From Hofstenia miamia (lineage: Eukaryota > Xenacoelomorpha > Acoela > Hofsteniidae): a stretch of DNA of 64,000 nt. The DNA is taken from positions 2,926,010-2,990,009 of the forward strand of contig CABFPE010000005.1 of assembly GCA_900660155.1 (NCBI GenBank), read 5' to 3'. The position numbers were made by a program, and so were the translations under genes. This document shows positions 46,311 through 60,239 of the stretch, in pieces (the stretch's first letter is position 1; the number at the start of each line of letters is the position of its first letter). The notes under the pieces were generated by a model. The model saw only the letters and a list, made by a program, of their open reading frames with translations, made no database searches and was not told where the DNA came from.

Positions 46311-49308
46311 TTCAGCAACAGATGCCACAGATACAGAACTACAATCCATTAGTTCACCCCCAGAGATGAACCCCACAAACACAAACCCACTAGATATAAT
46401 GGTACTGTTAAGAAAGAGTCAAGAGAATGAGGAAACTTTAAGGCAACAAGTAGAACAATTGACTGAGAGGGTCAAAGAAAAAAATGAATTGATACTCAGC
46501 AAAATCACAGTAAACATGGAAATGTGATTAAAAGAACAAAATCAGCTATTTCAAAACGTAATCAAGATCTTGACCCATCAACTGTTGGAGTCCAGCAAAA
46601 GTTTCTAGAAGAAAAACAGTGATGGCACAAGAAAAACCAGGAACTAGAAAGAACAAACAGACAGTTAATTGAAGACAATGATCTACAAGCAGGAGAGTTA
46701 GAACAACTCAAAGATAAATTGCGACTGTTACACTTAACAGAAGAAGAGAGCAGAAATGATATGCAATCTCATGAAATTGAATTCCAAGCTAAAACATGAT
46801 AGCAAACTACAGGCACCACATAGGCCGAGCCAAAAGGAAGTAGCATTCAAAGAAGCAGATGAAGACTCTGACAATGAAAAACAAAAAATAATAAACGAAA
46901 TTAAGAAAGCAGTGCTACACAACTGCAGGAGGAGGACATACAAACCAATCATAGAAAACCAAAATATGAGAATTTGATTCTACCACAATTAACAGCCAAC
47001 AATACAATTCCATGCAAAGTGACACTACCCAAATTTAATGGGAAAGTAGACGGTTATAATCCCAAATTCGCCAAGTGGCTTCAAATGTTCAAATTGACAA
47101 TGGCAGAAAGGAAAGTGAGCCAACAAGCAGCAGCAGCACTATACCTAACCAGAGCAGCATCTCAACACTATTTGTTATTGGATGCAGAGACAAAAAGGGA
47201 CTATCAACTACTAATAGGAGACTTCATTAACTATTACAAAAATGAAAGTTTCAAGAACCAGTACCAAATTATCTTGAATGCAACAAAAATGAAAAAAACT
47301 GATGACATCTGAAATTACATGCAACAAGTCGAGAGGCTACTAATGCTCAGTTTGAGAGGAAATAGTTATTTGAAATACAACTTGTTCTCACACATCTGCA
47401 AGGGGATGCCTGAAAGCATCAGAACACAGTTTGAGATTAAACTGGAAGGCAATTGAAGGTGATGATGGAGTGAGTAATTTGCATGGTCAATTCAAGGACT
47501 TGCAAAGGAAAGCAGATAGTACTCCACATGACCAACTCAAGGGTGAGTGGATGAACACCATCAAAGTTGCGAGTACTCCCAAAAGCTGACTCAAGTGTGT
47601 TTGGACAAAATCAGAAGAAGAAGACACATACAGGATACCTGAAATAAACAACGAGGACTATCAACATCTAGAAGAACGAGACATCATGCAATTAAGAACA
47701 CCCCTAGAGAAACACAAACATATATTCAATTACAGAGAGATAAGGATAGGTCAGGCAGTAGGCAAGAAGCACAAAATCGTCACAACAACAGACAAACCAA
47801 TCAAACTACCAGTTAGAAGGGTGCCTGAGCAGCTGAAAGAAGAATACAATCAGATACTAGAAGAACTAATTGACAACAAAATCATTCAGCCAAGTGAGAG
47901 CCCTTATGCAGCACCAACTGTGTTCGTAAAACCATCTATGCATTGACTTCTGCAAATTAAATGAGGTGACAAAAAAGGATTCATACCCCCTACTGTGGAT
48001 AGAGGACATGCTCTACAAAGCCAGTAAGCATAAATATTTTACAAATATACATGGCGTTCGGACTCTGTAACACACCAGCAACATTTCAGATGTATATAAC
48101 GAAGGTACTGAAGAACAAGACACACAGAATCAAAGAGGGAGTCGACGCCTATATAAATGACATCATAGTCACAAGTGATACAGTCTAAGAACACCTTGAA
48201 AAATTGGAGAGGACATTAATGATTCTAGAAAACGTGGGACTTTGAATTTACAGAAATAAGTGTGACATCCTGAAAGATAAAATAGTGTTCCTCAGAAGAA
48301 TGATAGAGAAGGGCAGAATATGTATGAAGGACAATGCCAGAGAAATGATCCGAAAAATAGAAAAACTGAACAACAAAAAAGATATACAGAGAATTATGGG
48401 ATTTTTCAATTATTATGGAACCTTTATTCCAAATATAGCTGGCAAGACAGTGAAGATGACCCAATTAATAAGGAAGTCAGTACCATTCATATGGACCTGG
48501 CAAGAGCAGGAGGAATTGGACAACATCAAAGAAGAACTTGCGAAATTACCCTCCCTCAACACACCAGATTACAATGAGAAATTCATACTAGATTGCAATG
48601 CAAGCAAAGTAGCAATCAGTGCAACATTGGGACAAACAAGGAACGGAAAGAAGTACCCATTCAGTTCTTCAGCCACAAGCTGAGGGCAAGTGAAGAGAAC
48701 TATGGCTCCACCAAGGTAGAAATGCTTGCACTGATTGAGAGTATCAAGAAATTTCGACACTTCCTTATTGGAAGAGAATTTAGAGTGTGAATGGACAACA
48801 GTGGATTGGCCTGACTAAAGAAGTTCTCAGGAGACAAGTCTGGAATAGTATCTAGATGGATTGAATACCTAAATGAATTCACATTCACAATTGAACATAG
48901 GAAGGGCACATTACATAATAACACAGACTTCTGGAAATCACTTCCAGAATACCAGAGAGATGCAGTGAAAACAGATGGAGAGAAGAAGCAATTTCAATTC
49001 TTGCCACACACTGAATATGAAGGATTACCAGATATAAATGTGGATAAAAAGGTCAAGCAGTACTACTGATACTGATAAGAGAAGAGATAACAGAACAAGA
49101 GATAGTGGACAAACAAAAAGATGACATAATCCTAGGCGAGATTATAAAGATGATCAGGGAGCCTTGGACCACACTATCTAAAATAGCAGCAGGATACTAT
49201 GAATGCTACAAATGGAAGATCAACAGGAATGGGCTACTATATGTCGAAGCTGGAATAACTGAATCACAATACCCAACTATTTCAAGAGAGAATTGTAATT
49301 GCCCTTTT
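46310..49308 (+). mobile_element. Ty3/gypsy element G3, interior fossil (gag, RT, RNase H)
   Basis: No LTR of its own remains. Gag leader, coiled coil and capsid-like domain occupy 46,310-47,455 and closely resemble G1 and the minus-strand gag at 62,091-63,505. A foreign-looking stretch follows (47,456-47,620). Then the RT start (about 47,640-47,940), RT core and thumb (about 48,040-48,420), RNase H (to about 48,930) and a linker to 49,308. Protease and integrase are missing. It meets G4 tail to tail. Around ten breaks; inactive. Confidence 0.85.
47456..47620 (+). other. Insert of unrelated coding-like sequence in G3
   Basis: Separates gag from RT in G3 and has no counterpart in G1, G2 or G4. 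One frame reads WKAIEGDDGVSNLHGQFKDL, LQRKADSTPHDQLKGEWMNT, with base use less AT-rich than the rest. Origin unknown. Confidence 0.35.
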
Positions 49309-52300
49309 TAAGTTTTGAAAGTGTAGTACCCTTCCATTGTTTAATTTATAGTTGTTGTTTGGTAGTGTTTGTTGTATGGTGTATGGCCCTGCCCACTGTG
49401 TTTTTAGTTTTCTCACTTGTTTTATGTCTTGTGTTTTCATTAATGTGTATGTGTAAACCTTATTCCCTTTCTTGTGTGGTTTACCATATATTTTCTTATT
49501 GAGGTTCCTCTCTTGCCTGAAGGCTGATTGTTTTGTATTGTGACACATTGCTTTGTGAATTCAAGTGATTTGATCTTTCAATTTCTTGATGTATTCATTA
49601 TCTGGTTTGTCAGAGTATTTTTCATATTGCATTGAGACTGGTGTTGTGACCTCTCTACCATATATTGCCTTATAGGGTGTCATGCCTGTGGTGGCATGTA
49701 CTGATGTGTTGCAAAAATATTCTACAATTTCTAAGACTTCTCTCCAATCTCTTCCCCCAATTCTAGATCTGTATGTTCTGTACCATCTCTTTCACATTGT
49801 TCTTCATTTTTATTTTCCCTTTCTCTATTTGCCTTCCTAGGAACACAACTTGTGTTTTGAGAATTTCACATTTGTTGCCATTTACTCTCAGGCCCATGTT
49901 ATATAGAATTGTTAGTGTTCTATCTAGTTTTTTGATGTGCTCTTGCACCATGTCACTTGCTACTAGTATGTCATTGATATATGCACATACTCCATCCTCA
50001 ATTTTCCATTTGTTTTGTTTCAAAACTTTTGTCACATACCACTGAAAAGTTTTGGCCACATTACATAATCCAAACGCCATATGCATCCACTTGAATAGGC
50101 CATATGGCATTATAAATGCAGTTTTCCTAGATGTCCTCTGGATCCATTGGTACCTGCCAGTAAGTTTTGCAGAGATCTATGCATGTGTAATATTTATGCT
50201 TACTGGCTTCATAGATTATATTGCCTATTCTCAGGAGTGGATATGCATCTTTTTTCATTTTGTCATTTAATTTGTGAAAGTTGATGCAGAGTCTGTACTT
50301 CTTACCTTGCTTTACAAACACTGTTGGCACAGCATAGGAGCTTCATTTGGCCTTATAATTTTCTTGTTGATCAGTTGATTTAAAATTTTATTATAGTTCT
50401 CTTTCAGTTGCTCCAGCACTCTCCAACATGGCAATCATATTGGCCCTTTTGTGGTTGTGATAATTTTGTGGGTTTCTCCCATGGCCTTTCCTACACTTAT
50501 CTCTCCAAAATTACAAATTTTGGCATTTCACATGATGTGTTTGCTAGTTGTTGTCTTTCTGATTTACTTAGATGTTGGTATTCTCCATCATTTATTTTAT
50601 ACATTTTGTCCTCTTGTTTTTCAATTAGGCTGATCATTTTCTTGATTGTTTGTCTTTCTGATTTTATCCTTTTTCCATAAAATTGTGACATTTACCTTTT
50701 TCATGTTTATATCCTATTGGTTGCATTCAATATAGGAATTGTTCTTTTCCCCTGTTTGACTGTGCACAAGCTTGATGGTAGTGACAATTTGTTGGTATTG
50801 ATACCTGTTTGCTCATATAACATGATTTCATTTGTGATTTTGTCTTCACTTTTTATTTTATACATTCTCCAGTTGTTAGGCTGGAGTTTGACATACTCAG
50901 TTAGTTGTATTGTTTTATTGTCATCTTGTTCATCCTTTGTTGTTATTATTTCCTCATGTATTTTTATTGTTCTTGTTGTGTAGTCTATTATGCATCTGTT
51001 TTTGGTCAGGAAATCATTCCTGAAAGTCATTTCTTATGGCAAAGGTTTCTTTCAGTATCTATTATGATGAATGTTTGTTGAAATGTTGTGTTTGCAATTC
51101 TAATTTGTATGCCTTTAAGTTTCCCTTTCATGTTGATATATACACCTGAAGTATTGATTAGTCTGTTTTTCTCATCTTCTAATTGTTGTCTGGCAAATCT
51201 AATTTTTGACACACACTATCTGTTATTACAGAAATTACTGTTCCCATGTCTATGGCTGCCTTGATTACAACTGTCATTGTATTGGTTTTTATCAAGTTGG
51301 TTATGATTAGAACAGGTACATGATTTTCATGAGATGGTGCTCTTAGTAGTTTAAATCTTCAGTTTGTTGTTGTTGTTCTTCTTCTTCTTCAATGAAGTTG
51401 TCTTTGTTTTTTATTAAATCCTCTTCCTCAAAGTCTATTTTGTCACTTTCAGTTATGTTGTGACATTTTAGATCTCTTCTTTTAATATTTGGATCTAAAA
51501 AAGGTCTTATTATAGCAAATGGATTGATTGGAAAGCTACAAAAAATAAAATCCCTATATGTAAACCTATGCTAAGAGCACACAGAGAGGCCTTGGCTACC
51601 AGCTGCACCACATTTTGAATTGCTGAGTGTGTGTCAACTCCAAGAGTCTCAGATGTTTGGCTTTCCATTGACATATAAAATCAAACCTGTTAATACAATA
51701 AAAGAAATCAAATGAATTAAATTCATCACTAACTAAATCCATTTTTCACTATTGATAATCATATTGCACAAACAATTAAACAATCAGTATGTACCTGTTT
51801 GTAGATTCCAATTTGTTTACAATTCATTAATTCATTTGTCATCTGCTTTTGATTACAAAGCATCACCTAATTAGCTACAGCAGATTTGTCCTTTTTGATT
51901 TTGACAAACCATTTTGCTGATAAATGTAGTATCAAAACTGCTCAATTGTTTTCATAAAAATTAAAAAGATAATAATTGTGTTTTCTACAAAAGTATAATT
52001 AAATTAATTACTGATAGTCTTAGTTACTTCTTATTATCCTTTTGACTAGACACCAATATGCCACAGTTTGTTCAGAAAATGGGTCATTGGTTCAGGGGTT
52101 GGCAATTCTGGTGATGCTGTAGTTTTGTACCTTAATGGTACTGATAGTGGGCATTTCTTCAGTGGGTTCTGTATCAGTGGAGTTTTTGATTTTGATTTCT
52201 AGCATTTTTACTTCTGGTATAAACCATGTTATCAACATTCCTTGGTGGCGGTGATGTTGTTTTTTACTTCTGTTTCTGGTGCTTCTTTTGTTGCATGTTA

Positions 52301-52553
52301 GGGAATACAATAATATCTTTACATTTGCATTATGTATGACTGGGGATTCTTTACATTTATTTCCTTTTACCCTATCTGCCTCTGCTTTTAGTGATTACAA
52401 GAATGCCTTTCCATTTGCATTCTGTCTGACAAAGAAATCTTTATTTTTATTCACTGTCATGACTGATTTTTTAAAAGTGTCTTCTTTTTGATTTTCTGCA
52501 ATTGTAGCATTTTCATTCTGCATTTGTTCTTTGTGAGCATGTCATGGCCACCA
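49309..52553 (-). mobile_element. Ty3/gypsy element G4, interior fossil (gag N-part, protease, RT, integrase end)
   Basis: Reading leftward from its LTR-A: primer site (52,553-52,537), gag leader (about 52,536-52,080), an inserted LTR-B piece (52,060-51,530), a short zinc-knuckle and acidic region (about 51,500-51,360), retropepsin-like and linker (51,290-50,700), RT (about 50,440-49,770), then directly the C-terminal third of integrase (about 49,760-49,309). That last part ends in a GPY/F module (WAGPYTI, NGRVLHFQNLKR). The capsid part of gag, RNase H and most of the integrase are gone. Many breaks; inactive. Confidence 0.85.
51530..52060 (-). repeat. LTR-B fragment inside G4
   Basis: Matches the LTR-B at 37354-38530 (ATAAAATCCCTAT, GGCTTTCCAT, AAACAATCA, GTACCTGTT, TGTTTACAATT, CTTAGTTACTTC) and ends near TTTTGACTAGACA, a diverged form of the LTR-B sense start. 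It lies between the gag leader and the zinc-knuckle part of G4. Confidence 0.65.
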
Positions 52554-53819
52554 TGTGAAATCCCCTGCTCTCAATGATAGACATTGTTATTTCCACTATA
52601 GTCCAGTATCATTGACAGTAACAGTTTCATTGTGTTTTTAGCTCCTAAAGTGTTAGTCCCTACATGTAATGTAGCATCTGCTACCAAGTGTTAACAGAGA
52701 TTAAATCATTCTTTTAAATCATTGTTCCTCATTATATGCTGGTAGGGATGTACTTATGTTAATTCTTTACTTTGATATTAGATATGTTTTGTTAACCTTT
52801 ACTTAACTAGAGTAACTTAATACTGTTTAGGTATACCACTGTTGTAGTTCTGCTCTGTGATCTGGCTATGGCCTCTGGCTGACTATGATCTTTGAATCAA
52901 TCCACATGTACTTCCATTGCTGATCAAGTAGTTCCACATCTCAGCTCAATGATTTTCTTATGTGTTCCCTATCCTAACTCAGTGCAGCTCTCAATGCTGT
53001 TTGTAACTGACTTAAACTCAATTTGTAATTTGTATTTAAGTTACTTCACAACCTTGCAATGTCACTAGCTGCTTAATAATTATTACTTTAGCCATTACTG
53101 AAAACTATTGGCTTTAATTAAATTAATTAAAATAAATTACATAATAACTTGCAGCTTCCTAACCTATATTTAAATAACAATACATGTTCAGTCTCTATCA
53201 GTCTATTATAGGTCACCTAAGTCTATAATATAAAATATGTATAACCTACTGTAGGCTATCCAGCCCCTTCACTGATATCAATTATTAGATTCATGTAAAC
53301 AAAAGAATCAATAGCCAGCTAAATGCAGAAAAACTCCTAATCATACACCTAACTTAAATGCAGGTTCATGGTTTGGATCAAGGACCCTTGAGTCACTCCC
53401 AATATGTGCCCAAACCACTACTACTGCATTTACTGTTTAGCTTGACATTCTTTGTAAATAAGCAAACTGATATAAAATCTAAAGATAAGATTTTCAAAGA
53501 ATTTACTTCAACAATTTCTAAATTGATTTCTAGCATATTTATAGTTAACTTTCAAAAAGTACCTGTCATTTGAAATTCAAATTTAGATTGTCTGCCAAAA
53601 ATGGCTAAAAATAATGGAAGCAAATTTTCCCCCTTTGTTTGGCCAAATTGGTCAATGACAAGTACTAATTTTTTATATTAATACTTAGTTGCATTTACAA
53701 AGATAATGTGATAATTAACTTAAATTGTTTTTTAATCAATAATAATAGTTTGATCTTAATCTCGACTAATCATCTGATCTTCTTCTTCTTTAGCAGCATT
53801 ATCTTTGGATTATGCTACA
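52554..53819 (-). repeat. LTR-A, 5' LTR of gypsy element G4
   Basis: In plus orientation it starts TGTGAAATCCCC and ends TTTGGATTATGCTACA. On the minus strand it is followed by TGGTGGCCATGACATGC, a primer-site match. About 1.27 kb. Confidence 0.8.
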
Positions 53820-55072
53820 GTAATACTGAATATATCTGTAATGTATCCACAATTATAATAGTAATTAACAATAATGTGTTTAAGTCCTTCATGCACTGCT
53901 AATTTAATGGCTTATGCTGACATGATGTTTTATTAGCAGATAAATCATGCTCATGCAACTCTTGGTGTCATTTGCAGTTAAGTAGTGGAATTAGCCACAA
54001 AGAATATATTTTTGTTGTACATTGACCTAATATATTTTTAATAGCAATTTCAGTGTGAACAAATAGAGAATATTTTAACCATTAGATTTAGTTTACCAAT
54101 TAACCAGTTATTAATAATGAAATATATAATTAACATATAACTGCAGTTCTCTTCTTTGATAATTGGCAATGATGAGTTCTACCTTCAAACAGATTAGGCA
54201 TCAGAGATATAATCAATTCAGTTATTAAACATTTAGTAATTAACAGTTAATTCTGATTTTTATCAACACTTAGATAATCACACATCTATCTTGACCTAAA
54301 ACATCCCTTTGCAACTTTGATTAAATAAACAGTAATGTATTAACATGTAAATAGATGACTTCATAAATATATCAATTGATCTTGTATGCACCCACAACTT
54401 CCATCAGCAATTTCACCCCCATCAGTGCCATGTAAGAATTTAGCTAAGTTGCATTATGCACAAATCAAATTAATTAGATATAGTTGAAGAATGACTGAGC
54501 TTCAGTAAAAGTTAATTGAAAATAACCTTTGTTACAAAACTAAAATCACTTACAGACCTTTTTAAATATAAATTTCTCTAATCAGACAATCAAGATTAAT
54601 TCAAATTTCTGTTTTGGCTCACATTGGTCAAAAGCCAAGTGATTAACTTTTAGCTGAACTTATTTTTTACTGTGCAGTATTTTGGAACTTGATTAATAAT
54701 AAATGTTGTACAAATAAAACCACTAAAATTTTTAATATATAAATTCACACCACTACTTTTTATGGTCAAAAAGAGTGCCTTTACATTTGCACTCTTCTAT
54801 CTAAGTGAGGCTAACCAGAATGCATTCTGTTACAATAGAGAAGGGTTAACATATGATTTTATTAACTACAAATTAATATTCTAAACAAAAGTAGTAATGT
54901 CTTGTAATTTGCTGTAATCTGCACTGCTTCAGCAAGATCAAGTTTATGTTTGTAAATCAACAGATTATTCCTTTTTGATTAAGTGTAAAATCAATTTTAG
55001 TGCAATTACAAAGAACCATTTATTGGCAAGTCATTTTGCCCAAAAGTGATAAGATGAAGTTGCGATAGCTAA
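53820..55072. other. Unassigned sequence between two LTR-A copies
   Basis: AT-rich with no recognised coding part. It may be element DNA too decayed to place, or old host DNA. Confidence 0.35.
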
Positions 55073-56224
55073 TGTAACATCCTCCACCTAGCTTATTACG
55101 CCATGTCTAATCATGGTTAAGGAATGCTTGGTAAACTGCGGGTGAGGTGTTACCCATTTGTTGAACCATCAGACTTTTCTCTCTTATTAACTAGTTATGT
55201 TAATTAATTGATCGAGTATTAACCATCACTGTTTAGGTGACTGGGCAGTATGATGTTTCCTCTTCAGTTGTTCCATGGGCTCCTGCCCGAAGCCGATCTC
55301 CACAACACAGCTCCTCCTCTTCTACGACGATGGTTGAGTCCACATCACCATCTCAGCTCAACTGGGATTAGTTATGTGTACCTTACGTTAGCTCGGTGTG
55401 TGCACTCAAGTAAAGTTGTAACTGACTTAAACTCAGAGTTGTAAAGTGTTTGTTGTTTTTAATCTAATAAAGCAACCGGGCATTGACACTAACTGCATGT
55501 AATAAAATATCTAAAATAGCCATTACCGTAAAACTATCGGCTTAATTATACAAACAACAAGCTTGCAGTTTCCTATACCTACATTTAATAGTATTACATG
55601 TGAGGTCATTTATTGAGTCAATTATAGTCGAGTCTCCTACATTTAAGAATATATAAATATCCCTAAGTGTTGACTATCCAGTCGTTTCAGGCATTGATTA
55701 TTTCTTACATGTATTGATCGATAGTCAGACTAGGCAAGAATCGAAAAACTCCTAACCATAACATAGGTGCACTTTCGTGACTGGCACAAAGACCCTAGAA
55801 TCGATCCCGTGATGGATTCCAGCCAATACTAAACACAACTTGCCTAGCTGCACATTTAATTAAATAATCAAACCAGATAAAGTAGAAATGAAAATTAAAT
55901 AAACTCTGAAGAATTTATTGTTCATCAAAATCATGGTTGAATCAAAGCTATTTATAAAATTTCTACAAAAAGTACCTGCAGATTTTAAAATTCAAATGAT
56001 TCGTCTGCCAATATGGCTGTTCATACGTAAGCATTAGTTTGCTCAATTTAATTTGTCAATTATCTCTTGATTGGCTAACAAGTTTCTTATTTTGACCAAT
56101 ATTAAATCTTAGTTGCATTTTACAAAAATAAACTAAAGTTCATTAACTAAATTTTTACAATTGATTTCAATTAATAATCATTCGACGTTATTCAGCTTTA
56201 GTTGCCTTTTTGGATGATGCTACA
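55073..56224 (-). repeat. LTR-A, minus orientation, full length, apparently solitary
   Basis: TGTAACATCCTCCACC ... TTTTTGGATGATGCTACA, 1152 bp with both ends present. Its right part is nearly identical to the inverted sequence of 29022-29227 and 60916-61082, so this subgroup is relatively young. Flanks GCTAA and TTAAC do not form a target duplication. Confidence 0.8.
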
Positions 56225-56675
56225 TTAACCTAAGTGCACTTTCATAGCTTGGCACAAGGAACCTAGAATTGTTGCCATGATGGATCCAAGCTACTGCTAA
56301 ACACAACTAATTTAGCTTGAAATTGTATTAAATATTCAAAGTGTAACAATAAATCAATGTAAGAATTCCAAAGAAATTTCTTTATCAATTGTTACAATGA
56401 AATTGATTCTCTTGAAAAAGTACCTGTCAGTATCAAAATTTAAATCTGTTGTCTGCCAAAATGGTGGCTAAAATTAATGGAAGCATTTTCGCCCCCTTTG
56501 TTTGGTAAAAATCATAATATCAACAAATAGTAATTCATACTAAATTGCACTGTTGTTTCTTGGTTGCAATATTCAAACTAAGTTAAGATGATACTGGATT
56601 TCATAATACATTTGCAATCATATCTAAATTCACTCTTAAATCCTTAGCAGCTTATTTTGTTTGGATGATGCTACA
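56225..56675 (-). repeat. LTR-A fragment, minus orientation
   Basis: Begins inside the LTR (CCTAAGTGCACTTTCATAG) and ends TTTGGATGATGCTACA. It is a second, more diverged LTR-A directly joined to the full-length copy. Confidence 0.75.
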
Positions 56676-59600
56676 ATTCACATCAGAAGAAATAGCTAAT
56701 GCCCAACAAAACAAGATCATATTGTGACAAATAATGGAATGCCTTAAGGACCCAACATTTATGATGGACACCATGGCACCCTGCTACTTCCAAAAACAAT
56801 TGGAAAATCACCTACAGCAGTATCCTCTATGCAAGTGCAACAACACAAAATCTTATTGCACTACCAGAATATTACAAACAAGAAGTAGTAAAAAATAGTC
56901 CATGAACAAGGACATAAATGCATCTACCAAACAGAAGTAACAATCCATGAAAACTTCATCACAACATATCTCTGCCATACAATCAAAGACATCATAAACA
57001 ACTGCCAATCTAGTATTTTACTGAAAAAATCATGCTTCCCAGGTCAGCACATGTGGAATTGGAAAAAGTATCAGCCAACTACAAAAATGAAATCTTCAAA
57101 GCAGATGTAGAACAATTAGCAAAAGACAATGAGTGCTACACTTATGTACTCATCATGGTAGATCATTTCACCAAATATTGTAAGATGATCCCTCTAAGAA
57201 ACATCAAAGCTCAAACAACTGCTGAAACAATCATCAACAATTGGATTTGTGTATTTGGTCCAATGCCACAACTCATTACAGACTAAGGCAAACAATTCAA
57301 AAGCCAACTTTTCTAAAATTTTATGTATAAACTGGAAATACTACACACTCATATGATAATCAACCATTGCCAAGCTATTGGTGCAGTGAACAAGTCAATC
57401 AAGGGCTGCTAAAATTAATGAAACAATAATGGTGCACATTGGTGGCAAACAATGGAGAGAAATACTACTTATGGTCAACACACTCCATCACACAAATCTT
57501 GCCTTACAGAGCAAAGATATATGGTGAACCTCATAAAATTGTATGCATACACCCCTGGCATTGTAACTGAGGACAAACAAGTACACAAACTTGCTTTCAA
57601 TTGGGAAGGACCTTGTACCATTACTAAGGTCCTACCACATCACAACTATGAATTTGACAACAAAAGAACAGCTCATTTCCAAAAAATCAAAAAGGTGCTC
57701 ATAACATTGAAAATGCTCACATTTCAAACCTAAGCAAATTTGAATTAATTAAATCAGAAAACAACAAATATTATGTTACCTCAGGTTGCACTGTTTTTGA
57801 TAACAATTCTTTTGATGATCAGCACAAATGAAATAATTTTTCTCTGGTACAATCACACACACAACCTAAATGAATAGTAAAATCTAATATTACTTGTAAA
57901 GATTGGACTATTAACATCACTAGTTTGTCTTTAGATCACATTTTTGATGAAATGCAAAGCTGTAGTGACAAGCCAAAGAAAAGCACTCAAAGAAGAAAAG
58001 CTAATCTGCTCTCACCAAGTACTCCTGTACCTGCCTGAAGGACATTCTCAGCTACAGACAACTAGCAACAAGCTACTAGCTCCTCTTCCACAACTTGCAA
58101 AAGGGTGGGCACTTCCACCTCCACATCTAAGATACTGGTGAAACAATGAACTCTTACAACACTCTCTATACAATATATATCAATGCCCAGCAGTCTCCAG
58201 GACATTCATTACCAAATCCTTCAGCAACACATGTCTATAGTAGAAGGCAAAATGTTATATCCCTACTTCATAGCCTCCAGATACTGCAGATATGTCACTC
58301 ACAACAACATCTCTGCAGCAACCTGCAAATCAATTTCCAAAATACTCTCAATTGGTGAAAATAAAGTATCCAGCAATATACTCCATACAACAATCAATGC
58401 CAACAAACATCCACAAATCAATACACTAATTTTCTACCTGGAACACTTTCTGCAAAAACTCAGCTGCAATTACTTATGCAGTACAGTACACTGAGATCCC
58501 AATCCCCAGATCAAAAAGAATAGCACTAACACAAAAGAAATGCCATGAAATCATGATAGCCCCCTCTCTCACAAAGTTAAAAATTGGATCCTCCTGCAAA
58601 CTCACATTGTCACCTCCCCAATCAAACAATACCAACAAGCAAGCTGTACATATGAAAAATCCCTCATCAGAGTTAATAACAAAGAAAACCCACTAGGTCA
58701 TACATCTCCCATCATTCTACAAAACAATTTTGGAATACATGAAAACAACTCTGATTTCTTACACCTCCATACTTGCAAATATATGTGGGATTCTACATCT
58801 GAAACAAACTTTGAAAAATTGATGGACATCAAATCACCACTAAATACTGACACACATCAAAGAGAAAAACCACAACCTTTTCAATACCTCCACTCAAGCT
58901 ACCCAAAAATAAATTACAGTATTATTTCATTCAACTAAGAAACTACTAACATCAATGCCAAAAACATTACATTACTTCCAAAAACCACAATCAACTTTGA
59001 AGAAGAAGAAAAACTCCTCTCAACTTCAACTATACAACTATTAGCACAAATCCAAAAACTACTGGATAAAATTTCAAACAAAAAATTATTAAAAACTGAA
59101 GTCATTCAACCACCTACATGGATAAGAGCTGAAAACCAAAACTTGCTAGTGGACAAATCAACTCTAAACAACAAAACTCAGATGCAAATCACTCTGATTC
59201 AGTACACTCCTGGCAAAATATCAGACATCAAGATGATCAAAATGAATCTTTTTTGCAGAATCATACACAAAAACTGATCTGGAAGCACTTATGTCACCAA
59301 ACCAACAAATGTGCCTCATACTGATTCTTGATACCACAAAAGCTCAAGCCATCACTAACAAAAATCCCAAACTTAGATGTACTAGCATAATTGATCACAA
59401 ATCTCTCAATTATCTGGAAACATTTGGTATGGCACAAATTACAGAGACCACTGGCCACTGGCATCAACTTGAAACTCAAATAGCTACCACAAACAAGTTC
59501 AGCATCCCACCTCTCCTAATCTGCATTCCCATTATCACACCCTACATAAAAGACAAATCAGTCAAACCAATCAAACATGAGATACCATCATACAAGCTGT

Positions 59601-60239
59601 ACTACAATTTGGCCCAAGACATCATGAACTTCAGAGATCACAACCAAGGCTACTGACTACTTGTAGACACCAAACACAATCTTGTGGATGTATACAAAAA
59701 AGGGATTACCTATAAGACAACAAATAGCTAATCTAAAGAGAAAACTAAACAAAAAGAAGTTAAAATCACTTACCTTACTCACCAGCAGCAATGATATCAT
59801 CTGGGCAAACCTCTTTCAAGAAGATTTCCAATACTACAATGCATGAAATCAAATTGAAATAGTTATGATGATCCATGCCAAAATAAATGATCCCAACCAG
59901 ATGACAGAAGTACTAATCCTAAAAAATATTAACTTCTTGTACAAAAATATGAACTATCACCAATTGCTTATCTTGATGTTCCAGTTCTTCTTTCTGGATG
60001 CAAGACTAGATACAACAATGGCCCACACTTTCAATTTCCACCATGATGACTTTGATTATCTCTCTAGAGGTCAACAACTTTACCACTCATTCTATGACAT
60101 TTTCAGCAATGACTCAATAATCTACACCAATCAATCATCATCCCAGCACTGAGGATGAATCTAACGTACATACATTACCATAAATGTAAAACCACTCAAA
60201 ACAAAACCTTAGCATACCTTAGCAGAGAAGAAGTCATTG
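56676..60239 (+). mobile_element. Ty3/gypsy element G5, integrase fossil and downstream region
   Basis: The integrase occupies about 56,680-57,720: an N-terminal part, the catalytic core around YTYVLIMVDHFTKYCKM (57,130-57,190), and a GPY/F-type C-terminus (WEGPCTITKVLPHHNYEFDN, about 57,600-57,660). From 57,730 to about 60,170 the sequence stays coding-like, with low AT bias and threonine/asparagine-rich stretches, but matches nothing I know. In position it could be a third (env-like) gene or an unrelated element. No plus-strand 3' LTR follows; an inverted LTR-A does. Many breaks; inactive. Confidence 0.7.

Noticed and set aside
55068-56229. Target-site duplication of a solo LTR-A
   Set aside because: GCTAA and TTAAC differ, and the right flank is itself another LTR-A fragment.
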